Source of the DNA: Gnetum montanum
Taxonomy: Eukaryota > Streptophyta > Gnetopsida > Gnetales > Gnetaceae
NCBI GenBank assembly: GCA_015680685.1
Contig: MNCI01013809.1
Coordinates: forward strand, 3,008 to 67,007
Direction of reading: 5' to 3'
Length of the DNA: 64,000 bases
Shown here: positions 11,586 to 23,230 of the stretch, piece by piece
Numbering within the stretch: position 1 is the stretch's first letter
Layout: the number at the start of each line of letters is the position of its first letter
Made by a program: the position numbers and the translations under genes
The notes under the pieces: generated by a model
The model's input: only the letters and a program-made list of their open reading frames with translations
The model's database searches: none
Told to the model about the DNA's origin: nothing

Positions 11586-14500
11586 CCTGTAGTAAATTCT
11601 CAACCAGAAAAGGAAGATGACTTCGTAGCCCAATCTGAGCATGAAGATTCGTACCATACTCTTAATTCACAAACCTATGTTAACCCATTGTTTCATCCAG
11701 CCATAGGGGAAATTACGTCCCTTCAACCATTTAGATTCACCTAAGCACAAATACCTCAACAAGAATCATCCGCACTTGTTCATATTCCTCCTGCGACCAA
11801 CCCGCAACTCAATACACTTCCTCTTGCTATTCTCCCTGTTGCAACCGTAGCCCCATCCTCACACGTACAACCCCGTCAAAATAACGTAGGAGCAACCTTC
11901 CCGCCCCGAGTGATCGGGATGCCGCATGTGCTAGCTTCTACGTCCGCTTATTATAGCCCCCAGATCCAAACCCACGGAGCCCCTTTCGCCGCTGTAACCC
12001 AACAAGTTCAGGGGATTCCTACACAAAACATGACCAGGCAATGGGCAGTAATTGGTGCTCAATCACATCAACCCCCTCACTATAACATACCACCTCATAC
12101 AATTCCACTGGCCAACATCCCTCAAGGACAACCACAATAACAACAACCCCTTACCTACAATGTGCCATCCATAGTACCACCTGCTATAAATATCCCGCAA
12201 GTACAGCCTCCAACTACACAACTTTCCGCCTTCCAACCCACTACCCAACAATCTAACATGTATACTGTAAAACATCCCCAAGTTGCTATCTCACCTAGCA
12301 CCCAAGATTGGGCTAACGCCAAAAAATTAATGCAGGAGCTAACTGATGAGGTCAAATGCCTCAAAACCAACCCCGACGGAGAACTGAAGGTAGTGGACTT
12401 CTATCATGATGACCCTATCAGCTCTTCGATTCCGCCCCTAACATTACCCAAGGGTGTATCTTTGCCTACGCTGACCAAATACACGAGGGAAATAGACCCC
12501 AACACTCACATCATAAAATTCAGACTAGAGTGCATGCTACTTCAGGTATGGCCACATGCCATTCTACGAGTGTTCCCCATGTCCCTCGCCAGAAGAGCAC
12601 TTGATTGGTATCGGGCCTTGCCACGAAACTCCATCTCTACTCTGGAAGATCTATTACACCAATTCGTCACCAGGTTCAAGTATAACTTGAAACCCGAGGC
12701 AATGCTAGATAGCCTCATACAAGTTAAACAAGCACCCCTTGAACCTGTCCAAAAATTCATCCAGCGGTGGAGTGCTACTCTCAATGAGCTCCATGAGCTG
12801 ATCCTAGAGACGTACCTCCTCACCATTCTGAAAGGGGTTGTCAATGATTTTGTGAAATCCAAGCTATACTATCTCAATGCACGCACTCTGATTCAAGCAT
12901 TTCTATCGATTAAGAACATAGAGGAGGCAGCACAAAATAGCCATGATCCTGCATATTCAGCCTTTAAGAATCAACATAGTAAAAAAGACAAAGAAAAAGT
13001 TAAAACAACTATAGCGGCAATGGCAGAAACACAACAAGAAAATGTGGGACAAAAAAACAAACTGCCTGTTGCCCCTACTAATTACGCCAAACCCACTCCC
13101 GCGACCGCACCAGAATCATCCTCATCACAAAACCCAACACCGAACCGTATGAGAAACTTTGAGAGGAAGGACCCCTCTCAATACACACCACTACCCATGA
13201 AACCATCGCAGTTTTTCGACCAACTTCTGAAGGCTGGATTAATGAAACATAAATAGTTGTCCCCGACAGCGATCCAAAGGCATGATCAGTTCTGTCAACT
13301 GGTTCAGAACCTAGGCCTAGCAACGCCAGATGAGCCCCTAGTACCGAAAGGTTTTAGAATGAACCGGTTCTGTGATTATCACCAATGTAATGGGCATGAC
13401 ACGGATTACTATTTCACCTTAAAACAAGACATCCAACAAATGATCGACAGAGGTCAGATCACCTTTGATGAAGCCAACCCGGTCCAACCACAAAACCAGG
13501 CCATGGGTGTGTATAAAGATCCTCTAAATACCAAAGAGGCACCGTACGTAATTAACACCATCTATCTTGATAACGAACCTGAAACACCTAGCATTAACAC
13601 TGTCTATTCTGACAATGAGCAGCAAATGCCTAATAAACCATTTGTAGTACGTATTCCTCCCACTGCACCAACATCTGCACCTCTGTCATCACACCCCCCG
13701 CAAAAACCTTATGTTATCCGAGTACCCCCTACCGTAGCGACTTCTAACACCCCGGCACGCGAAAAACCATATGTGGTGCACGTACCTTCCTCCGCTACTT
13801 CTGCAAACTCACAAACACCTTCTATTCGGCCTGTCCCCTACGTAGTCCGAGTACCACCTGCGGTCACAACAACGGAGGTCCAACCTCCAGCTAGGCCAAC
13901 TCCATACGTCATTAGGACACTCGAGAGTCCTAATGATTACCAATCCTTCACCCTGCAAACACAAAACAAACCAAGCCCGAATGTCATCAAGGTGCCCAAC
14001 CAGCCTGGCACTCAATTGCATGCCACCGTCCAATTGCAACCCCGCCCGACTCCATACGTAGTATGAATCCCAAAACAACCTGAGGCTCCGAAACCAACCG
14101 CACCCCCACGCCACACACGAGAACACTTAGCAGACAGGCTTACACGCGAACGCTTAGAGAAGGAGCGTCAACGACTAGCCTTAGGACCTCTTAAACCTAC
14201 ACTGCTAAATGCAATACCCATGACACCACATAACGATACGCCAAACATAGGCCATGAGGGTGAATCATCTAGAAAACATGATATGTCTAAATCAACGATT
14301 CCAGGCAAAAACGACAAACCAACGATGCACAAAATAAAACTGTTGGGCCCAATGGACCAAGTCACCACTGATAAACACGCACCCAATAGTAGAGATCTAA
14401 CAACTGCTCTAACACAAGTCATGCAAGCACTCAAACAAAAAAATACTTCACTAAGCTTATACGACCTAGTGTTGACATCTCAAACCCACCGCGAAGCTTT
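11586..14500 (+). pseudogene. E1 gag
   Basis: Capsid/nucleocapsid polyprotein in one frame, continuing in frame into protease. A proline/glutamine-rich N-terminal region is followed at about 12390-12930 by the retrotransposon gag domain: RRALDWYRALP, TLEDLLHQFVTRFKYNL and PVQKFIQRWSATLNELHE are its hallmark blocks. A nucleocapsid motif FCDYHQCNGHDTDYYF (about 13365) resembles the C-x2-H-x4-H-x4-C knuckle of related elements, but the last Cys is Tyr. After it comes a repetitive proline-rich tail with several YVVRVP-type units (13640-14060). In-frame stops at 11742, 12138, 13254 and 14064 stand where E2 has Gln codons. No frameshift is present. Confidence 0.85.
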
Positions 14501-15425
14501 AGTGTGCATGTTAACATCTATCCCAGTAAGCGAAGACTTGCCTCCGAATGAACCTTCGATTCATGCAGTAATGTATTCGCCTCAAGGGTCAACTTCCAAG
14601 CCATTAAGTTTCCACAATGACAACATCAAAGTGGATCAAAAAACGGGAGAGGTAACAACAACATCTATGTTCATAACAATATGAGTAAATGAATTCAAAA
14701 TACATAAGGTCCATGTAGATGATGGAGCTGCCACAAATGTAGTGCCATATCCCATTGTTGAACAACTGGGGCTTACAGAGCTAATCAGACCAACCGCCAC
14801 TACGTGTTTAAAATCATTCAGTGGATCGCACGTGATAGTCAAAGGCACCGTGACTTTAGACTTCATAGTAGGGGATCAATTCCCCACATCTGCTGATTTT
14901 GTGGTCATCGATGAAATGCCAGGGTTCAACCTAATATTTGGAAGGCCCTAGTTAGCCCAATTGAAAGCAGTCTCTTCCCCTATACACCAAGAAATTCACC
15001 TGCCTTATGAAGGTGGTGAAATCATTATACATGGGGAGGCTGCTACACCCATTATCTCCTCATACATAGATATAGACCAAGGCTCGGAGGTTACGCTCGA
15101 AGAGCCTAAACAACATGATATAAATGAACAACAACCAGTAGGCGATAATCTCGTAAACACAAAAGGAAATCTACCCAAAATAGAAACACCCGAGCTTGAA
15201 ATCATACATACACAGCCTCACTCAGAAACCACAACTGACACAGAAACCAATGTACATGCTAAAGCATAAGAAAACACCAACGTAGGAATAATTCCATCAG
15301 ATGTTCCTTGGGCTGAATTACCATTCAATGTGATTAGCGAAGGGGACGCTGAATATAGAATAATACCCGCTAATGCATCTCCTAACGTCAAAATGAGAAA
15401 AATCAAAAAATTACTAAATCAATAA
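14501..15425 (+). pseudogene. E1 aspartic protease
   Basis: Same frame as gag, ending LLNQ-stop at 15423-15425. The active site is HVDDGAATN (about 14714), a D-D-G-A version of the D-T/S-G-A motif, and GFNLIFGRP (about 14928) is the conserved LILGRPWL block. Stops at 14682 (E2 CGA, Arg), 14949 (E2 TGG, Trp) and 15267 (E2 CAA, Gln) break it. The C-terminal segment PWAELPFNVISEGDAEYRII is also present in E2 and, diverged, in E3. It is followed not by RT but by 5.7 kb that hold the antisense gene. Confidence 0.85.
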
Positions 15426-15433
15426 ATAACACA

Positions 15434-15695
15434 TAGTCCGAAATGATATTAAACTACAAATCTTCCGAAATGACATTAAACTACATTCTGAGTCCGAAAT
15501 GATGTTAAACTATCATGTCCGCAACAACATAAAACTAGCCATGATTAGAAATGGTCGGTCACCTAAGAAATCAACCCAGGTCACTTGAAACTTCTCCTGT
15601 TTACGCATGGCCCGAAATGGCCTTAAACTAGTGCGTATTTCCCGAAATGGCCTTAAACTAGTATGAGTGGCCCGAAATGGACTTAAACTAGATCA
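15434..15695 (+). repeat. E1 dyad-TTAAACT array A (after protease)
   Basis: Units of about 25-45 bp such as CCCGAAATGGCCTTAAACTA and TCCGAAATGATGTTAAACTA. Each has short complementary arms (ggcc/ggcc, tc/ga, tgt/aca) around CGAAAT-like spacers, then TTAAACTA or ATAAAACTA. E2 (36952-37185) and E3 (57985-58275) have the counterpart at the same position. Confidence 0.8.
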
Positions 15696-16034
15696 TCCAC
15701 TTCTACTTCATTTTTTTATTTTTTCAGATTCCAGTTCACTGTTTGAATTTACACTTGCATTGCCATGTTTTCCCTTTTTGCAATTATCTTTCGCTCGTAA
15801 TTACAGTCCTACTTATGATTACATCCATGCATTACATTTTATATTCCCGTGTCGTGTTTACATTTAAACCCAAAATCCACAACAAAAAATATAAGTAAGA
15901 AATTATGTATATATACATGTAATGATGTACAATTACAAGAGTCAACTGATTTTATTCATCCGTTCAATACAACTCAAATCACTCAATTTACATTTCATGT
16001 ATAAATCTGAGTTAGAACAATTTCAAAGCAAAGA

Positions 16035-19000
16035 TTAAACATCAAGGGCAGGAGGATCATCCCCTTTAGACACGCTGGCATCATGAGCCCCCACTCCACT
16101 GGGGCCAGCTTCTTGAACATCATCATCGCCTTGATCCTATAAAATGCAAAGGAAACAATCAACATAAGGATAAAAGAGAAAAGCTTCAAAAATTATTCAG
16201 TGAATGAATTTCATGATAACAAAACGCTTACCATAGGGGACCCCCCTAAACCGAATTCCAGTCGGTGGAGGATTTCCTCTTCTGAGACACTGGCCCAATC
16301 AGTTCCATCAAGGCCTAGATCGACATCTGCCAAGGCCTTCCCCTTGTCAACAGTCGACCAGGTAGGACGCTTTAAAGGGAATTCACCCACAGAAGTCTCC
16401 CCAGAAGCGTTCATGATTACCCTAGTAGGCGATTCCATCTCAACAGTTGTGTTCTGAGCAAAGGTATCAAACACAGAGCGTAGACCCAGGCCCTCTACAA
16501 ACATTTCTAGCTGACGCTTCTCAATGGATACTTCTTTCAATGATTTCTTATAATGGTGCTTGTGGTTCTTCTCATCCTGACCCCACTTACGCACCTTGGA
16601 AGCGAAAGCCTTCCAATCTGTGCATTTAAGGTTCAATAGATCTACCTGGGCCTTGTGCTCTGCTAGTTTCCAGGTCAGTGACACGTGGTGATTGAGTAGG
16701 TTCCAGTATCTAGTATATGTGACCTCAGAAGTCCACCAAGAGCGATCACCACTTATTTTAGTAGAGGTGAACTCATACCGAGCTTTGAGATCATCATGCT
16801 CAACTGAAAACTCAGAAACTTCTTTCTCCTTTGCTTGGACTTGCAACCACAATTGTTCGATGGAACGCCTACAAGTCCAAAGCAATTTGGCGTTGTGTAC
16901 AAGACCTTCCGCCACTTTGTCATAAAATGGCCTTGGCACCTGCTCGACTTCTAGGGATAGTGTGGGCAAACTCTCAATGTTAACTATCTCAGATAGATCC
17001 CATCTCAGTTTGACACCTATGCACACGAAAAGAAAAAATGCTAAAATGACAAAAAATGAGGTGTGAAACTCTAAAGTTGTAAAAAAACTTGAAACATTTG
17101 TACCTATCTTAGGGTGGGCTTCCTGAATACGTTCAACAACATCCTCAGCGATACCATCCACAAAATCCATTTTACTTTGCATCTCGGTCCACGTAAATGG
17201 TCCACGAGTACGAGATGGACTAACCTCTGTGGTCCTTTCAGGGGGAACCGTTTTCATGGGCACGTCTAGTCGCATCGTTCTGGTTTCACTACCTTCGTCT
17301 GGAAGCGATGAAAACATAAAAGTAAAACACCATAAAACAACAACTCACAAAGCGACACAATAAAATGAAAGGAAATATACTGTGTTCCCTGTCCCCTTCT
17401 GGGTTTGGAGGATCACCAAGATCCAACCTTCCCTTGAGGAAGCTACTGAACATCTCATTGACACCACCCTGGTCATCGACCAGTTCAGTCTCCGTGGTGT
17501 CTTCCCGTAGCTCCTCTATTTTTTCTGCCTGATCCTTGCCAACCTCTTCCTCCTCAGTCATTAAATCCGTTGTAGCTTCCTCCTCTTCAATGATAGTCTC
17601 TAATTGCTGCCTCCTCACTTCTCGAGTCAAGTCTAAAGGCATTAGTGGCATGTGAGCTGTCAAAATAAAAATTATGAATAAGACGAAAAGGACAATGCAA
17701 TAAGTGTACTGAGTTTACTTACCTCAGACAGGTATCTTGAGCTATATGTGCTTCACCCATGGCTCGTCAACATTTGAGGAATCCTCGGTTGAACGTTCAC
17801 GCTTCGTCAGCTTTGACTTGGCCTTACCGATGGTCTCTTTGATGATCCGTTCTGCTCTCTTTGCAGTGTAGGGCACATCGTCTGGTTCCAACCCTACACT
17901 GTCACGTGTATGGATGGAGGTACCAGATGATCCCCCTATTGTGATGGATACGGATTCATCAATTCCCTCAGGTGCATCCTGGGATTCAGCTGTTTCAAAC
18001 AAATGGTTGATCCACGGGCGAGATAGTTGACCGCGATCCTGTAGAACATACTTGTTATCTGCACGAATCACTAGAAACTCGGCCAAACAGTGAAGATAGC
18101 CAGCAAAGAATGCAAATGTAAAGTGGGACTGTGCCTCGACATTTGAGTGTAATCGCACTATCTCCTTATGAAGGCCTGATAATAAAAATTGGGCCCAGTT
18201 ATAACACATTCCAGTTTCTAGGACGGTCCGCATAATACGCACAGCTTCGACACCAAGACTCCACACCTAGGAAAGGGAGTTAGGGAATACCCGTGCCCTA
18301 AACAGGGGATATAATTCATTAACTTCCTCAACCTTTGACTTCCCCTGCATAGGGAATCCCTTAGCACCCTTGGTAACGCCCAACCAGTCCTCTAACTCAT
18401 GTACTGTATGGAGCTCTTTCTGAGTCATGTCTAAAACTACATTTACACCATCCGCCGGTACATCAAACAGGTTCGAAAAAAATTCGGCCGACATATGGAA
18501 GACTATCTTAACACCCTTAATCCGGGTGCTATAGTAAGAGATGGATTTGTCGAATGAATCAACAATTCTGATCATTTCGGCTATCGACACATCAGGGCTA
18601 GGGGTTGTAAAGAGCTCCATAAGGTCGGCATCATCTAAACAACGGACGATGGACGACGGGGCATTGGTGCGCAACCATTTCTGTGTCTTGCTGATCTCCC
18701 TAAACTTCATTGACAGGGTAGTCTCAGTTCGTCCTATCGTGATAGGGTCTCCGCCGGGAGGGACATCAACTGTAGATACAATTCGAAACTATCATATCAG
18801 TATAACCCCCGGCAGTTGAACAAACACATTAACACATCTAGAAAATAGTGTCACTTACCTTCAGTAGTGGACTTAGAGGTGCTACCCAAGTCAGAGTCAC
18901 GAGGAAAAATTGGTCCCTTATGCAACCAGTCTCCATGCAACCACCCACGAGCTTTGCATTGTGTGAACGCTCTAGAAAATCGTTTGTGAATATGGACAAT

Positions 19001-20368
19001 ATCACCCTTGGTTTAAGCTAATACAGCTCCACGAAGGGTGGGACCCACCATAAAGGTCTCTAGAGCAGTATGAGCTAGGGCAAGCCCATCATCATCAACG
19101 CATATTCCATCTTGGTTAACTTGGAGCTTGCAAAAGAACGGTTATCAAAACAGAAGCAAATTCCAAACGACAAAAAATAGAAACGACAAGCTTAAACGAT
19201 CTTACCTATCTACCCGGTACATTGTGCCATGAGGGTTCTGGAATAGCGTGTGTGCATGCGTAGCTAAAAATAGAGTGTTGTTGAGATAATCACGCCCTCG
19301 CAGCAATAGGACCCACACACGTGCTAATAGATGAGTAGACCTGGGCCCGCTAGAGGGACCGTCCTCGTTCACAAGCGGCCCCTCATCGATATCCTCCATA
19401 AAAACCGCCACACCCTCCGAAGCTCCCGACAACATAGCCTCAAGCACGCTCTATGCCACTTGTTCGCTCAGATGTGACTAGACCATCACCTTAAATCTGT
19501 CTAGGATGAAGGCGAGGAATTCACACGCCCCTTTCCTGAACCATACCCCATTGTTGTCAACGGTTAGATTGGGGGTAGGTTCAACGGCCTCAAGGGGGCT
19601 AGACCATTCCAGTACTCCAACTAGCTCAACCACCAGGAGGAAAGGCTCAGTGTCCCTGCAAGCAACCAAAATGCCACGATGAATCAGCCATACATGAAGA
19701 GGAGAGGAAATAATAAAATTCCATGTTGAAGGCCAACACTTAGAAAAATTACAAACTGTTTTCAATCAACATATATGTTGTTCAACAAACTATTTACGCT
19801 CAGAGTATACACTGTAAAAACCATCAGTATATACACTATGAAAACCGTTTACGCTATGAAAACAGGTCTACACTGTACGCCGCCTGAAAAGAACAAACTG
19901 TTTACAATCAGTGTATACGCTGTGCAAACAGTTTACGCTGAACACTGTGAAAATAGTTTACGCTGAACACTATGCAAATAGTTTACACTGTGTAAAAATA
20001 GTTTACGCTATATACAGTCAAAACCGTCTACGCTGTATGCTATAGAAACCCTCTACACTGCGAACCTATGCTCAGCGTATAGGCCCTCTACGCTAACTGT
20101 CTACGCTGGGTGTATACGCCAAAACCCTCTACGCTACAGAAACTATTTACGCTACTAAAACTCTCTACGCTACGAAAACTATCTACGCCAAATAATATGT
20201 ATAGATGAAAATAACTAACATAGTCAATATGGCCTACCTGTGTGACGATCCAGGCCATGATGGAACCCTTGGCCTAGGCAGACATTGCAACATGGCCTCT
20301 CTTTTCTCTGCAAAAGTCAGGTCAGGCACCTTCCTCCCCTGGCCCTCTACCTCCTTACCCTTGCCCAT
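16035..20368 (-). pseudogene. E1 antisense gene, eight exons, unknown protein
   Basis: Gene on the opposite strand of E1. Coding exons in order: 20368-20238, 19655-19206, 19127-18859, 18769-17723, 17656-17381, 17298-17104, 17016-16232, 16136-16035. Total 3255 nt, a multiple of three. Introns begin GT (for example CAG/GTAGGC, ATAG/GTAAGA, GAG/GTAAGTAAAC, ATG/GTAAGC) and end AG after pyrimidine tracts; every joint keeps phase. ATG at 20368-20366; stop TAA 16037-16035. Protein outline: Lys/Glu-rich start (MGKGKEVEG), a large core in exons 2-4 (blocks LMELFTTPSPDVSIAEM, YPLFRARVFP, AEFLVIR, RPWINHLFE), an acidic exon 5 (EEEEATTD, TEEEEVGKDQ), a coiled coil in exon 7 (KEKEVSEFSVEHDDLKARYE) with WGQDEKNHKHHYKK, and an acidic tail. 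I do not recognise the family. Six nonsense codons (exons 2, 3, 4) and an altered exon-3 acceptor mark it as dead; there is no frameshift. Confidence 0.85.
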
Positions 20369-20600
20369 TCCGACGTCCTTTACGCTACAACTGACAGAGT
20401 CTATGCCAAGGTTTGAGTCTACATGCCAAGCTGAATCCTCTACGCTGATTTGGAGCCTATACGCTCATGCTAAAGTTCAAGCCTCTACGCTCTACGTTTA
20501 TGCTGGGGTTTGAGGTTTACGTTTACGCTTATGCTCACTGTTTACACTTACACTCACTTTTTACGCTTACGCTTGATGTTTACGCTTACGCTGATGCTTC
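19780..20600. repeat. Dispersed TACGCT/AGCGTA words in intron 1 and leader of E1 antisense gene
   Basis: Intron 1 (19656-20237) and the 5' leader (20369-20640) of the antisense gene are filled with TCTACGCT, TTTACGCT and CAGCGTATA words, the same vocabulary as the E1 LTR enhancer array and sense leader. They avoid the coding exon between them. Confidence 0.7.
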
Positions 20601-20644
20601 GGATCACTTCAAAATTCACAATGCGCACAAATGACACCCCTGCG

Positions 20645-20654
20645 CTATATATAG
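20645..20654 (-). promoter_or_regulatory. TATA box of E1 antisense gene
   Basis: CTATATATAG, about 277 bp upstream of the ATG at 20368 on the minus strand. The same box lies at the same place in E2 (42041-42050) and a TATAAATAG box in E3 (52934-52942). The box is palindromic, so orientation rests on the gene downstream. Confidence 0.7.
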
Positions 20655-20859
20655 CACTGAGCCGCACCACCGCTGCTGCCTTCCATTTTGTTTCTTTTTC
20701 TTCTTCTCTATTTACTTATTTTGTTCTTAAAATTGTTCAAAATACAAAATAAAAAAATATATAAAACAAAGTGAATACTATCATATCCTAAATCCATCGC
20801 AAGCCAACTTTAGATACCCACACTAAACATTCTAGCGCAAACTCTCCTGTGTACATTAT

Positions 20860-21050
20860 CTGGCCCGGTATGGCCTTAAACTACCATCATGGCCCGGTAA
20901 GGCCTTAAACTGCCACATACAAACCCCCTTCGGCCTGGTATGGCCTTAAACTGCCATGACAGTTCGGTAAGGCCTTAAACTGCCACATCTGGCCCGGTAG
21001 GGCATTAAACTACCATGTGTCCCGGTGCGACGATAAACCACCATCATACA
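20860..21050 (+). repeat. E1 dyad-TTAAACT array B (before RT)
   Basis: Units such as GGCCCGGTATGGCCTTAAAC and GTCCCGGTGCGACGATAAAC: arms ggcc/ggcc or gtc/gac, spacer CGGTAW or similar, then TTAAACTR/ATAAACC. It lies 200-400 bp upstream of the antisense TATA box and just before the RT splice acceptor. Confidence 0.8.
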
Positions 21051-21087
21051 TGTACACATGACTTACGCTGCCAGAGAACATGGAATA

Positions 21088-21126
21088 ATATCTATTAGCT
21101 CATTCTGCTCTCTATTTATTGGCAAG
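21088..21126 (+). promoter_or_regulatory. 3' splice site before E1 RT (mutated)
   Basis: Pyrimidine-rich CTCATTCTGCTCTCTATTTA followed by TTGGCAAG/AGC. E2 has the intact TTGGCAG/GAGC at the same place, so E1 shows a G-to-A change at the acceptor. E3 has TGTGGCAG (52375-52374). The site fits the 3' end of the sense-strand intron that Ogre-type elements carry between protease and RT. I could not fix the donor. Confidence 0.55.
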
Positions 21127-22610
21127 AGCAAGCCCGATGGATTGTCAGTATTTATCTGCACTGTTAATCATCGATGGGCCGTATGGAAAGATCGTGAGAG
21201 ACATCGACATAAATCTCATCCACTTAAGTTTATCAATGGATGACGCAGTCATAGCCTCAACACAACAAACGCTAGATAACTACAAAGGTATGACAAAGCC
21301 CCTTGACATAGAAGCTGAAAGCATCACCGAAGACCTGTTGACTGAAACCCCCATCGTAATGCCTAAAATATTAAAATTGAGTACACTATTGCAACCTCAA
21401 CTGGCCAAAGACATAGAAGATGTACTTCGAAACAACATAAAAGCATTCGCTTGGTCATACACCGACATGCTCGGGTTAGATCCTCGAATCGTCTAGCACA
21501 ACATTATCCTTGATCCAAAATTTAGGCCGGTAAAACAAAAGGCACGAAAGGTTAAACCTGAGGTAGCATTGGCAGTTCGCAATGAGATCACCAAACTTTA
21601 CCAGACAGGTTTCATTCGGGCTGTCGATTACGCCGATTGGGTATCCAACATGGTTATTGTCCCGAAAAAGAACGGAAGCATTCTCTTATGCATTGACTTC
21701 CGAGATCTAAACATTGCTACCATAAAAGATGATTTTCCCCTACCCAGCATCGATCAACTTGTTCACTCGACTGCTGGGCATGCCCTATTATCTTTTATGG
21801 ATGGCTTCTCGGGGTATAACCAGATACGCATTAACCCGGAGCATCAACTCTGGACTACCTTTGTGACACCATGGGGAACCTTTTGTTATATAATGATGCC
21901 CTTCAGTCTCAAGAACGCTGGGGCCACATATCAAAGGGCAATGACATTCATTTTTTAGCAACTACATGCTACACTCACTCAATGATTACGTGGATGATAT
22001 CGTAGTTAAATTGAAGACATCAGAACAACATGTACAAGATCTTGACCTAATACTAAAGCGTTGTTTAAAATATGAACTGAGACTTAACCCAAAGAAATGC
22101 GTCTTTGGCGTCAAAATAGGCAAAATGCTTGGATTCATCGCCTCAGAAGCAGGGATATGAGTAGACCCCGATAAAGTTAAGGCCATAACAAACTTAAAAC
22201 CACCTAGCAACCTTATTCAACTCCGAGGTCTACAAGGTAGATTACAATTCATCAGATGTTTCATAGAAAAACTAACAGACAAATTAAAACCTATGAACCA
22301 CTTGCTACACAAGAATGTCCATTTTGAATGGACTCCACAGTGCCAGGAAGCATTTGACAATATTAAAATAGCACTTGTCCGACTACCCACGGTTTATCCA
22401 CCTCAAAATGATAAACCGTTTTACATATACCTTGCCACTTCGGATTCGTCAATCGCGTCCATGCTTTGCCAGAAACAAGATGATGGAACCGAAGTCCCTA
22501 TCTATTACTTAAGCCATGCATTAGTTGCCCACGAGAAGAAGTATAACGAGGTGGAGAGGTCATGTTTAGCCCTCGTCTTTTCCTTAAAGAAATGGTCAAT
22601 ATAATTTGTA
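21127..22610 (+). pseudogene. E1 reverse transcriptase and first RNase H
   Basis: RT copies the RNA genome into DNA. Visible blocks: AFAWSYTDM, GFIRAVDYADWVSNMVIVPK, CIDFRDLN, FMDGFSGYNQIRINPE (catalytic Asp of motif A), TPWGTFCYIMMPF and YVDDIVV (catalytic motif C, about 21988). It is followed by the connection region (LRGLQGRL, WTPQCQEAFD) and a first RNase H (FYIYLATSDSSIASMLC) whose active site looks degenerate, as usual in Tat elements. The first ATG follows the splice acceptor by 10 nt. Faults: stop at 21494 (E2 CAG), an extra T in a T-run at about 21950 that shifts frame before YVDD, a stop near 22158, and a 28-nt deletion near 22595. Confidence 0.85.
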
Positions 22611-23230
22611 AGGATAATGTGCTCAGAGCCATCACAGAAAACATTTATGAGACAAGTAGAATTGCCCGTTGGAAAGCCATGATAGCTGAGTTTGACCTAT
22701 GCTACATAGCGCAATCATCAGTTAAAGGTCAAGCCATAGCGAATCAAATGACCACGTCACCAATGCACGATCAAGCAACAATAGAGCCAGAATTCCCTGA
22801 CGAAAATGTAAGTGCAATAGCCATCGTACCCGATGACTATGAAGCTGTTTTGAACTTTGATGGAGCATCCACCTCTCGAGGGGGAAGTGCTACCACTGTC
22901 ATCACTTATCCCTCTAGGGAGATCTGACCCTTTGCTTATCGTTTTGATTTTCACTGTACTAATAACATAGCAGAGTACGAAGGTCTCCTTAGAGGTCTCA
23001 CAGCAGCACTTGGAGTCAGGGGAGATTCACAACTGGTTTAAAACCAAGTCACAAACATTTATACATGTAAAGCGCAACATTTACAACCATACTATGACTT
23101 AGCCAAACATTTAATGAAACGATTCAAAAACATGGACATGCAACATGTCTCTCGAAACAATAACACCATCGTAGATGCACTGGCCATCCTAGCGTTAAAA
23201 ATATCGCCTGACATGTTCCATACATTGCCA
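22611..23230 (+). pseudogene. E1 archaeal-type second RNase H
   Basis: NFDGASTSRGGSA, IAEYEGLLRGL, RGDSQLV, QHVSRNNNTIVDALA: the Asp-Glu-Asp-Asp pattern of the additional RNase H found in the Tat lineage, placed between the first RNase H and integrase. Same frame as integrase. Stops near 22925 and 23040 and a small internal deletion (LALEITWLVVK of E2 shortened) disable it. Confidence 0.75.

Noticed and set aside
16211-17317. Antisense open frames as chance shadows of gag-pol or as a captured host gene in one copy
   Set aside because: They lie where there is no sense coding, share exon lengths and phases in three elements including a diverged one, and have their own promoter signals.
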